Under the pieces are notes generated by a model. The model was not told where the DNA came from. It searched no databases and saw only the letters and a list, made by a program, of their open reading frames with translations. Made by a program: the position numbers and the translations under genes. From contig CM049319.1 of the NCBI GenBank assembly GCA_026874595.1, positions 16,831,601 through 16,895,600 of the forward strand: a stretch of DNA of 64,000 nucleotides. The letters run 5' to 3'. Below are positions 23,132 through 34,340 of this stretch, piece after piece; the first letter of the stretch is position 1; each line of letters opens with the position of its first letter. This stretch comes from Sipunculus nudus (lineage: Eukaryota > Annelida > Sipuncula > Golfingiida > Sipunculidae).

Positions 23132-25600
23132 AGTGAAATGGGCTTCTCTCACTCGTTCACGGTAACTGTAAAAAATATTAACCTTTGTTCGTTACCTGGG
23201 TGATACCATAGACATTGTGTAATATCTAGACAGAAAAAGACATGGTCTGGATGATGTTGTTAAGTCCATGGCAATGTGAGAGAGCTTCGCTGGGCATTAG
23301 AATAAACAAGATTACTGTCAGAACTAAGTGCAGAATGCACTTATGATCTCGGTTAAATCCAAGACTACTCGGCTGTCGCGATTCCGATTCTATACTTGGC
23401 GACTCGGTACTCCCGATTCTGATTATGTACCGGACTACATTCGTGATGAAATAAGATTTCTGGCATTAAAAGAAAGCATCTGACACGAAATGATGGTTTC
23501 TGTAACAAAATGGCAGAATATTCCGGTTATTCTTGGAAGATGCCCTGGGTAAAATAGTAATCATGATTCTCCGCACGAAATGTTAATATATATTCCCCAC
23601 AGGATGCCGGTCAGGATTGAATGAAAGGTTCTCCATAAATTGATAATTCTGACTGTAATGATTTAGGAGCCCTTGACGAAACAAGAACTCAACAAAAAAA
23701 TTCCACGATTGATGTCCCAAGAACACGTCATTTTGAGGTTTTGCTCTCCCAGTTTGTGACTGTTCTTTTTCGACGTATGATATAATAAATCACTTAACTA
23801 GTATGAGTTATGGAGCACTGTATATTATAGAAATGGGCATTACTAAGCTTCAAATAGCTCCTCTGCCGATGGCAAGGCCAGTAGACCGGTAGATTCACAA
23901 AGCTTACACGTCTAAGGAATGAAACAAAAGACCCTTTTGATGGTCGATGGATTAGCAACTTTCATTAATCACAGATTGTACGGCACTTTAAAAGTATCTG
24001 GTTTGATCTTACACTGCTTAAAGGTCAGGTATTGGCGCCTTAGTGACATTTATGGGCGTGATTGTAAAAGCAAGCCGACTATATGGAAAGCTCATTAAAA
24101 ATCAAAGTTGGCTTAGAAACAATGGAGGTGAGGAGGTTCAGAGTAGACCCATGCTGTCCTTTATCAGTGCATTCCGTTCACAAGCCTCACCTGATGGTGT
24201 TGATCAAATAAAATATCGAGTGGATTAGTATCAGGTGTACCTTAAATATGATATTAAAACAGTTATAAGAATATCCTAGTGTTTGTACCATAATCTTACA
24301 CATATAATACAATTTTAATGTCATTTTATTTTTTTATCAGATAAGTCGTTTTGCTGCAGATATATTTAACCACAGCGGCAGCATCAATCATACGGGTGAG
24401 GCGGTACATAAAGCGCCATCTCACTCCGTGTAAGTGAACTTTAGGGATTCATAGAGAACAATGTGTGATCATATCAATGTTTCAGGTATGGTGGGTTGGC
24501 TCCTGTTCATTTCATGAGCAAATTGCGTAATTCAGTTTAGCAAATAATTGGTATTCGCAATTCAGGAATATACTTGATATGGATGTATTTGTTTAGCGTT
24601 CGCTGATTTAGGCAAAAGGGAATATATTTTTATCATTTATTTTTCTTCCGCACCCCTGCACATGAGTGTTAAAAAATTACTTTTTACGGATGATAGCAAT
24701 TTACCTGGAAATTCTGCGCTTTTAACTGTTTTCCTAGCCGTGTAAACACGTTTCATGTGACTCGTAAGCCTAACTAGATTCGTGATACATACAATATTTC
24801 GGAATGCATCGCAGTGGTCTTCCATCATGTTATCTTCATTTCGTGGCACACTGCCCATAATCTCAACATTAGGCTACGAATGACAAATAAACACAAAAGA
24901 GTACATGTGAACTCACAACCAAAACTGACACTCCGTCTCTATGGTAACGATTCCTTTCCTGTATCGCGTACAAGTTGGCTGCGTCCAGTAACCCGTGTGA
25001 GCCTACTGTTTTCCGCAAGCAAAATCACAAGCTACATTTGTCCCAGACGCCTTTTGCTAGGTTTCAGTACATCAAACGTGTGCATTGTGTGGCGGGACAT
25101 ATATAGAGTACACTTACTTAATTAGAAACACCCCAAAACCATTGCACCGTGTTCTTTCAAATGACATAATCTGTCGTAACAGGAATCTGTGGGTGGCAAG
25201 AGTGAAATACAAAAGCACCTCTCTGATGGATCTCTGTACAATGAAGGACCATGGATGGTATTTTATCATAATGTTTTGATAAAATCTTTAAAATGTCATT
25301 GCTTGCATCCAGAGCAGCATTTGATTAGTTCATTTGTTCAGAACAGTCTTTAATTGGCTTGTTTGTTCGAGCCTTACAATAAAACAAATTTACCCAGCAT
25401 ATAAAATTTTGTCCAAGCACAAAATTAGACTCTAACAAAGGATAATAATTGACAATGCGGAGGCAAACAAGGTATCAAAGGTTAATGATTCACAGTGCAC
25501 AGGCAAACAGGATATAAAGGTTATTGAGAGGTCAGATATAAGATTGGCATTAAGTTCTTCACCATTTTTTTTCTCAAGAAGACAGCTGAATGGGGCTTAT
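23132..25600. other. Upstream of gene B, no gene seen
   Basis: The promoter of gene B must lie here or further upstream, but I see no TATA box at a convincing distance from the start codon. Frames at 24043-24228, 24637-24858 and 24814-25125 show no recognisable domain or splice-supported continuation. Confidence 0.45.
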
Positions 25601-25601
25601 G

Positions 25602-25603
<2 letters not shown>

Positions 25604-25658
<55 letters not shown>
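25604..25658. repeat. (AT)n microsatellite
   Basis: 55 bp of uninterrupted AT dinucleotide. Confidence 0.97.
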
Positions 25659-25660
<2 letters not shown>

Positions 25661-26439
25661 GGCTATAGCTTCGTTTCTCTAAATAGCTGACATTTATTAT
25701 TTCGGATGACCATTCAATAATTTGTTAACACCCCACTAATGATTGACGCAGTATTATCGGCCTCGTGGAAGTAAAATACACTATGGTTAGTTACTCTCCA
25801 ATTTTATCCGTCTTGCCTAAAACCGTCACACTTGAACTCATTACGATTCAAATAACACGAATAAAAAAGGCACATTGGCTTTATGAAACGCAGGTTCCTA
25901 TGAAATATATGAAACGGTCCTTCCTTTTTAGGCCCTACAGCCTTAAAACTATTTTTGCAGGACAATCGGTCAATGCAGTAATTCTTTTTATATTGAATAA
26001 ACTTATAGCCTGACACAGTCACTCTCAATATGACCTCTTTTGATCGCTTTCAGGAGGGTCCGTAATTTATATAACTGAAAATATCCACACTTATAACATT
26101 GATAAATTATAATTGAAAAGGATATGGTTGTAATAAGCTATTGTCTTTTCGATAGGTGGTAGTACAGGAAACCTCTTGTAATTTATAAATATAAAGTATT
26201 TACATAAATACATCATCAACTGTTACGATACACATGTGCATTTTTAAGAGTAAAATGCAAAATCAAAGTGTCCTTTTATATCGAATTTATATGAATCATA
26301 AAAATGGCATATAATAAAGATTCACCTGACGTCATTCCATTTCTGTTCTATGTCCATTATTATTGGCTTTCATAGTTAAAGTTAAGGTATATAACGGATC
26401 GAAGGAGGCAGATCTATTCGCAGGGTAAGGTTTTTTCAC
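25659..26439. other. Intergenic, no gene seen
   Basis: AT-rich sequence. Frames 25765-26013 and 25804-26028 overlap on opposite strands and neither shows a motif. Confidence 0.45.
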
Positions 26440-26960
26440 TTATTATACTAGTCCAGCGGTTAAGCTCCTAAATTTGGAGGAATTGTGCAAAAAATGAAAG
26501 AAGCATGTAAGTTGGCGAAAGTATTCTTTGGAGCTTATTGATGAATTTCAGATATAGGGTCAAGCTGAAAAAAAAAATATCTTGGCCAAAATCCAAGATG
26601 GCGGCCAATATCCAGATTAGAAAATGTCAATAACTTGAGTTACAATGTCCCGAGAAAGCATTGTAAGTACTCTAATACTATGTTTTTTTGGACCGAGCAA
26701 TTCAATTTTTGAGGTTCCAGACCTCTCTAGGTATCCATTAGCTGGTTTTTATTACGAATTTGTCAATATTTCCATTAGTCCAGCGGTAAAGCTACATATT
26801 GAGAAGAATTGTGGAAAAGATGAAAGAAGAATGAAACTTGGCATAATTATTTTCCAGACCATACTCTGTATGTTCAGATAAGTGGCCGAGCAGAATTCAT
26901 CATATCTTGGGGTCGAGAAATTCTTTTATAGGGGTTTCAGGTGTGTATCATGATTGTGTG
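26440..26960 (+). repeat. Dispersed repeat with CCAAGATGGCGGCC motif, plus copy
   Basis: Contains AATCCAAGATGGCGGCCAA, GAATTGTG, ATGAAACTTGGCATAATTAT and GGGGTCGAGAAAT in this setting. The reverse complement of 29380-29640 has the same words. A partial internal duplication is visible (GAATTGTG...AAGAAGCATG near 26478 and a second set near 26805). Not coding. Confidence 0.7.
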
Positions 26961-27118
26961 AATGAAGTCTGGTTTTGTTGGTATTGAAATTGTGCTTAAA
27001 TTGCCCTTTTTACCAGAATATCTAATGGTAAAACTGATTTATTTGATTACCCTGCTAAAATTTAATATATTTGTTAATTTTAAGTATTTGAACACTGTTT
27101 CTTTCAGGGTAAAGAAAA
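26961..27118. other. Short spacer, nothing seen
   Basis: AT-rich sequence between two repeats. Confidence 0.4.
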
Positions 27119-27260
27119 GGACGGTCGATTGGTAAAACGCTCGGCTCTTTTCTCTGGTGACTAAGTTTCTGCCCCAAAGTTGCTATGCGAATGTGCTGTA
27201 GTGGTCCGTACAGATTCGGTTGCCGTAACATTATGCCGTATGCTACGCTTTCTTTTAAAA
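27119..27260 (+). mobile_element. tRNA-derived SINE, plus-strand copy
   Basis: Begins with GGACGGTCGATTGGTAAAAC and then CGCTCGGCTC. This matches the A-box/anticodon region of the copy at 28641-28826 read on the minus strand (GGACGGTTGAGTGGTAAAAC). The box-B region is decayed and the 3' end is uncertain. Confidence 0.55.
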
Positions 27261-27389
27261 TGACATAGTTAGGTGTGTTGGTATCACTTTCTACTGAATA
27301 AGAGTGAGGTTATCCATATGATAAAGATGGTATGTTGTAAGAAAGAAGTCATAGCCTATCGTTCAGGCATTAGAGCAAATCTCTTAGTT

Positions 27390-27490
27390 TTTGGTGCGAT
27401 TTCACCATTATGCCATTGAATAATAGACGGGGCTCGAACCGGGGACCCACAACCACGTCCTTAACCACGAAGCGACTTGCTAACCCCGTA
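27390..27490 (-). mobile_element. tRNA-like SINE head
   Basis: The minus strand reads TCGCTTCGTGGTTAAGG, a near match to a Pol III A box, then a perfect B box in GGTTCGAGCCCCG at about 27428-27440. The interval between the boxes is about 24 nt, short for a real tRNA, and I cannot fold an anticodon arm, so I call a SINE fragment rather than a tRNA gene. Confidence 0.5.
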
Positions 27491-27959
27491 TATGCTATCT
27501 TGATACTGTAGTGACGGTGCATGACAGCACATAGACATTGTAGACACTTGCATGTGCAGTTTCCCGTTTACCTGCTACATTGGAAATACATGTAGTGAAT
27601 ATTTCTATCAATATATGCATGTGCTACATGAATCAACAAATATGCATAATGCCGGCAAAGGAAAGTATTTTGTTGAAACCAACGACTAATGCAATAGCAA
27701 CTTGTCGATAAGGAACAGGTTTTATATCACAAAAATAACTTACAGCAAAGGGTAGTGATACCTTACTGACACATGTGTTGGTGCTTTCTAAGGTGCATAC
27801 AGTCTAAAGTCTGCATCATCACCATATCACAATATTAGTAATCTGCAAAAGGTATCTCCATGAGTGTTGTTTTTTCATGCATTCATCACCATTACAAAGG
27901 CAGCATACGGCAATATGTTGCGCACCTCTAATGCGTGTTGATTCTGTTTTCATGCCAAC

Positions 27960-29240
27960 AAACAGTCTGAAAGCCATCACTACATGGCAAAAGAAGCTTA
28001 GAATATATACAGCAAACAGGTTTGAGCTTCTACATAATCGCGTATCTTGTCATGCACGCATGTAGTCTAAATAAATTATAAATAAAAGTCTTTTCTTTGA
28101 AACATATTATTATTGCACTAATTAGGATTTACATGAATGTTAAGTTGATGGTAAAATCTAATAAATCCTAACTTTATAGGATATAACTTTACCAGAATAT
28201 ATCAAGCTCCAACTTTGATACCAGACAGAATACCTGAGTTTCTTTCATCCCTCACCTCTGCAAAGCAGTTAATACATTCCTGTGCATGCAAATAAAGGGA
28301 TTTTCAAACAGAGGAAATCAGATATGAAATATCAATATAATAAAACCTACCCAAGCAATTGACACTTTCATTTAAAAGTGTAGTATTCAACAAATTGTAT
28401 CGTTGGGTTTATTGATGAAAAAAAAGATTTTTTTGCACAATTTCAGTAGGTACACACAAGGCAGAATCTGTACAGCTGACAGGCGTGAGCTCCTACATAG
28501 GTCTGTATCCTGCCACGCGCGCTTTCAGTCTGATATAAAACTTATAAGCAAGACAAACTTTATATTATATCTATTGTCAATTTTTTTATTATAGATTAAA
28601 GTTAATATGGATTTCACAGTTAGTTATAATTACTATTACAAGCCACTCTCCATGGCTCGGATGGTGGCGTTCGGAGGTATATACACAGGGATGGAGGAAA
28701 GTAAAGGACAAGGAGGAATTCACCCACCTTGGACGGGCCAATACAACCTACTCTAATAGTTGACACATGTCGATTAAACCTTGGGCGCCAGTGGAGATAG
28801 CCGAACGTTTTACCACTCAACCGTCCATTTTGTTACATTGAAACAGATATAGGGCTCAAAAAAGTTAAATATTTATGTTAAATGTCAGCACAGTTTGATA
28901 TATGCGTTTGATATTTCCCAATTGCACTAACAGAGGTTTACATGAATGCTGATCGTAAAATCTAATTACATGTATGTAGGTTTCAAATATTCTATTGATG
29001 AGTGTTTATGGACATATCAAGTTCAGTCCTAATTTTATTCCACATTTCGACAGATACATTTTTGCACCAGTCACCTCTTTAAAGCAATCACATCTGTTAG
29101 CATGCAAATACAGGGAAATTTAAAGAAAGAAAAGAAGAAATATTGCAATTAAAAATGTTCTCCTATTCAAACATCCAAATGTATGGCAAACCAGACAAAC
29201 CTAAGCCAGCAAATGACACTTTTATTTGACTACGATCACG
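27960..29240. repeat. Diverged segmental tandem duplication interrupted by a SINE
   Basis: Copy 1 (about 27960-28390) and copy 2 (about 28400-29240) share ordered blocks. GAGCTYCTACATA with a TGCCACGCGC-like word lies near 28024 and 28488. TTGCACTAA...TTTACATGAATG lies near 28113 and 28921. A CACCTCTNNAAAGCA block and CCAGCAAATGACACTTTYATTT-like blocks lie near 28250/29064 and 28355/29205. The offset grows from about 464 to 808 because copy 2 carries the SINE at 28641-28826 plus other insertions. Confidence 0.65.
28641..28826 (-). mobile_element. tRNA-derived SINE, minus copy
   Basis: On the minus strand: GGACGGTTGAGTGGTAAAAC (A box), CGGCTATCTCC, a decayed B box AAGGTTTAATC, then a body with GGCCCGTCCAAG and TTTCCTCCATCCC, ending CGAGCCATGGAGAGTGGC. 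It has the same family order as 12491-12662. It sits in copy 2 of the surrounding duplication only. Confidence 0.7.
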
Positions 29241-29379
29241 ATGTATGCGGCTACGGGGCAGAACTCAACAAATAATGTTTGCTGTCCATTTTGCTAGTAA
29301 ACAAAAGCAAATTTAGGAAGATTTAAATAGAAACAAAACCAATATTAATTCACACAGTAATTTTACAGACTTCAAGTCC

Positions 29380-29640
29380 GTATAAATAGATTTCTCGACC
29401 CCAAAAACATAGGAATAATGCACTTTGAAAGCATTCTAGTTCAAATATAACCAAATGTATAGATGTTTTATAATCCGGCGGCCATTTTGGACGCCATCTT
29501 GGATTTTGACCAAGATGGGATGAATTCCGCTTGGCCCTATATCTGAAAATGTTTAGTATGGTCTGGACAATTATTATGCCAAGTTTCATGCTTCTTTCAC
29601 TTTATGCACAATTCTTCTCTTAACAGCTGGGCAATACTGA
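29380..29640 (-). repeat. Dispersed repeat with CCAAGATGGCG motif, minus copy
   Basis: The reverse complement matches 26440-26960: GAATTGTG, ATGAAACTTGGCATAATAAT, CAGATATAGGG, AATCCAAGATGGCG and GGGGTCGAGAAAT in the same order. The two copies are inverted with respect to each other and bracket the segmental duplication. Confidence 0.7.
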
Positions 29641-32600
29641 GATAATTCCGCGATAAACGCTGAAGCTAACTTTTTCTTTGTTATTTTCCCCATTTCGACC
29701 CTTTTAACTGTGTTCGATTACGTTTCTTTGCCTTCTGTTCAGATAAAAGAACATGATTTAACACGATTGAAACAAGACCGATATATAAAGGAGGTAGATT
29801 ATGGCATTTCATAAGTTTGTCCAAAGGAACAATGGATACTATCCTTTGCTGTATTACGATTCGCCCACCACGCTCCTTTTCGTTCTTCCAAGCTCTACTA
29901 CGCATTACTACGCTCTGAAGTAATGCAGAAAATTGTAAAGCAGGTTTAAATTTTGCCACGATGATAAAGATGTCTCACGATCATGGATATCCCTCGCGAT
30001 CTCAATGGTTTTGAGCTACGATCTGTTACGCTCTATACGATGAGATGCGATCTTAGGACGATTTAAAAGATTAACCAAATCGTGGTAATCTAGGTCTAAT
30101 GTAGACGCTTCATAAATTAGCAGTGTTGTTGCTTGTATCCAAAGCAGCTATGAGTTTGCATGAGTAGTTGTTTGTTAGGAATCTTTCAGTGTTTTTATCC
30201 AGGAAATATATTTTACCGCCCTTTCACAAAGGAAAGGATCAACAAAGGATATAAAGAAGGTAAAACATATTGGAAGTAGGTTCAGCTTATCTGCTTTGCT
30301 TGTTTGACTTATTCCTTTGACCGCCGTCGACTTTGCGTCCTATGTTTCATTTTACAACCCAACACAATACCACGAATCGCCGTTAAACTCACGACGCTTC
30401 AATGCCGTTACTAAAGTCCCGTATTAAATATGATGGGTATTTGCTTTCAGCGGTAAATTTATTCAATGTGTATCACGCAAAGTTAAAATGATAACATCAT
30501 AGTTGCATTTTCAAAAAGTCGACAAAATCCACGAGACCAAAGGTCGCATAGAGTACTGAGAAAATAGATGCTGTATTTTCGGATTCTTCGTAGCATATTT
30601 TGTGTTTCTTTCAACCGCGACAACAAAGATTTTAAATGAATCGAAACATTACAGTATAAGTGCTTGTGGTAAGAGCAACTATTGATAAGGTTGCTAGTTC
30701 AAATTATACAAAAAAAATATCTTATATCATCAGCTGAAAGACTTGATTTCCTGATAAAGCTTAATGAGTTTTTGTGCCGAGGCAGACCAGTCCAGGAAGG
30801 CGAGTTAATTGCCAATAGATGAACAAATGTTTAAAACGGGGAGGCTTATGCAACGATCCAAGCTGAAGAAAAAAATACGGAGAAAAATCTCTGTTCACCT
30901 TTACTTCTTTTGTGAACATTCCGTTTTTTTTTTACATCATGCAGTTAAATATAAGATCATGCCAGTCTGTAGAATTTACCAATGTTTCTTTCCTTATTCT
31001 AGGGTCAGACAACAGACGCGTTTTTGCTTTCAAGGGTTTCCGTATAGCTGAAACACGTCACACCTGACTCTGTGATATTTTTTTTACATCGATTCAGTTT
31101 GCTTTAGTTTACCTTGGGTGTCTTTCAGCTCCAGTGTTTATCTCAACAAAAGGAAACCTTCAGTACTTAACAGTGCAAACAAAGTCACTCTATCTGTTTT
31201 TTTGTGTCTTATTTTATATTGTCAAATGTCAATGTTGAAATATGGCACTCTAAAATGCCTTTAAAGCGTTTTTCCCGATCTTTAGCACAAGTCTTTGTTT
31301 AAAGCTTTTCATTTCTAAACAAGGGTCAATACTGAAGGCAGCGCCATCGGTTGAACTTTTTTGGACTTAATGGAGTCCCGAGGTACAAGGGACAACCTCT
31401 TTTCGGTTGCTGAGTAGCCAATATTTATTATCGATTGGCTTTCACTGATGCTTACAATTTATGAACAAATTGTAGATTTTGTTAAAAAAAAAAAATTTTA
31501 ATATTCATTAATCTGATTTAAGTATATTCCACATTTCTTTCTTTTTCATTCAAATCAAATCGGATATCAAATATGATAATTTCAGTCAATATATATTACG
31601 GTTCAGTGTCGATGTGAAACTTAGAATACTAAGCCATGAGTATGAGAAAATAAGATAATGAGTTCAAATTCAGTCAAATACAAATCCAAATGGCTTTTTA
31701 TTTGCAGTCCTCTGAGAAATATGGTGAGTCCAGGATGCTAAGGTCAAAACTTGTCTTTCGGATTTTGGAGCCATGTATTTGGAATAAAATCAAGCTTAAA
31801 AAATATTTGTAAGCTCGGATAGAACATAAATTGTATTTTATCCGAAGACCGATATTCAGCTGCGTTTGGAAATTTGACACTAAGGAAAAGAAATTAATCT
31901 GCCGTTATTATTACTGGGAACACGTACATGTTAATGTGAGTCCTTGAGTCCTTTATTTTTTTACAAAAACGTAGCAAAGGTGTCAAATAGAGAGATCTAT
32001 GTAGATATCCAAAACAGAAAATAATTATTGACTTTGAAGTACACTGGAGCTTTTTACTTTGTTGATTGTGAAATATGGAAGTTATTGATCTTGAATATGT
32101 CGTTTTACATGATGCGGAAAAGGAAGACATGATAACAAAAGGTTTTATATTTATACTCTGTCGCTTGTTTCTTTCTCAAAAATTATATCCTTGGAGTTTT
32201 GAATGTCCGTGGAACATACATACCTCAATGTCTCCCTAATGAATTAGTTTCCTGAATCGTTGGTTGTATTACATTCTCCATTACTTCTGTGCTTATAAAA
32301 TAAGTGCGATTTCATAGTATCAGATAGGATTATAGATATGAACGGTAGGCTTAACCAATTTCGGTTGAACCCATCAAAAGCAGACCAATGTGAAAGATTT
32401 ACTGAAGAAAAAATGAATGCAACAAATGAATGCAACAATCACCAAGGACCAATCACATGTCACTTTGTTATTTTCCAGTTTATGATTTGATGGCTAATAT
32501 CAAATTTGTTAAATTTATGTTTGACAGAAAAGTATTAGACCTACATCACTCTTTTCTTTGAAACTTAAGAAATTTCACGAAAACTCCCAAGTGAAGATTA

Positions 32601-33480
32601 TGAGTGTGAATGTAAATTCTTAATTTTAATCTCCCGAAAAATATACAGAATTTCTATGACAATCATGCAAAATCTCCAGTAATTTATTTATTTTATATTA
32701 AAAATAAAAAAAAAGATATCATATTTCTTTGGTTAATATTAGCACATATTCTGCATTTCTTAATGTTAGTCTATATTATTTTTAAGAGAGGAAATCTGAT
32801 CATTCCAGACCAGAACAGAAGTAACGTAGTCTAATAGCCTGCTGTACCATACATACCGTCGGCAGACCACTTAATCTAGCCGGCTGTCCTAAACGTCTGC
32901 AAAGTGACGGAGGGCCTGAGCGTGCCTCATTGCCTGTGATGCGACCGATCCTTTTAAAGAAAATAGTTTTTCGACATAATACAGGAGCTTTTGATCGGAT
33001 AAATTGACTATACATGTTATACAGCTGCCACAATATAAGCCTTATTATTCAGTCACGGGCGTTGATTTGCTGAGGAAATGTTAGTTAGAATTAGAAATGA
33101 AGCGTACCCAAAATAGCAAAATGTTTCACCCCACCCACAATTTGTGGTTTACAATTTTATAATTTTATATTGGTTACGAACGAAATTTCAAACAATCTTG
33201 GTTATCATAATTTATCTTTAATGACGTTATCAATGCGACATCATACGTCATCGACCTTTGTGACGTCACTATTGTGTTGGAAAGAGCTCATGCAACCAGG
33301 GGATTGGAAAGCCATCTGTGAAGGAGCGTTTCAGGGTCTCATTGTCATAATTAGGTGAAAAGGACTTATTCGCTGTGGTGGTCAGGTCAGTTATCAAGAA
33401 ATCTCAATGGTTTACATTATGTGTTTTTCCCCCTTAAAAATGAGGTGGAACAAGGGATACTTTATGACACCCCTAAAAAG
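29641..33480. other. Intergenic, no gene seen
   Basis: No recognisable exon in 3.8 kb. Around 29880-30060 there are scattered CTACGATCT/CTACGCATTACTACGCT words of a decayed low-copy repeat. Frames such as 29681-29959, 31894-32130 and 32800-33033 have no motif. Confidence 0.5.
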
Positions 33481-34189
33481 TGGACTTGTGTCCTGCCCCC
33501 TCTCAAACAAGGGCCATGGATGCAGTAACTATAGGTGAGAAATTTCAGGAACTCAGCAGATAGTGGTAACCCTGGCAAAAATTAAGTCAATGAAAAACTT
33601 AGTCAAGAAAGAAACATTTGAGTTGTTTTCATATTTTCAAAAAAAAAATATGCTGGAATCTGTACAGTCTGGACGTAGAAATAAATTAGATCTCTGGCTA
33701 TTAATGGTATTTTACGGTTCTACACGGTATCATATTGAAAAGACGTCTGTGTGACGGAGTCACAAAGGTCACTTCTCTGTCCCATGTCCAAATCCATTGT
33801 GCCGTCATATCCCCGTACCTTAAAATTTGTATTTAAAAAAAAATTAGTATCATAACTTAATCTGAATGTGTACCACGGGAGGAGATAATAAAAAGACAGA
33901 TAAGAAATGGTAAATGTACGTATATATCTTAGGCGTGAGCAAATACGACTATAGCCCATTTCACCACCTGCTGTCCACCTGTTTTTTGTAGATGATTTAC
34001 TTAAAAATTTATATTTTTCAATATATTCCAAGTAAACGACATATGGAAGTAACAACCTAATATGGCAGTAAAGAATTTTACAATAAATCCCCCGTTTATG
34101 TTTCACAACATTTTTGTCTCTTTATCATGATCTGGCAGATATGGTCTGTCCCTCCATAAGTAGCCATCTTTGTTTTATCTGGTTATATT

Positions 34190-34340
34190 TTTTAGGGTGT
34201 TTACATGAGGTCATCCAATCAGCAGCTGTCAGTTGAGGCTGTTTTTGCATGTGACCAATGACCTTGACTGCCGTCAGTTGAGGCTGTTTTTGTATGTGAC
34301 CAATGACCTTGACTGCCATAAGTGGGTCTGATATGTTGTA
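34190..34340. repeat. 45-bp tandem duplication in a dispersed repeat
   Basis: Units at 34228-34272 and 34273-34317 differ at one base (TTTTTGCATG versus TTTTTGTATG) and share CCAATGACCTTGACTGCC. A diverged single copy of the surrounding repeat lies near 62490-62580 (CAATCAGAAATTGTCA, CCAATGACCTTGACTTCC, then ATATGTTG in both), so this is part of a dispersed family. Confidence 0.8.

Noticed and set aside
27420-27490. A functional tRNA gene on the minus strand
   Set aside because: The B box is perfect but the A-to-B spacing is too short and no acceptor or anticodon stem can be paired.
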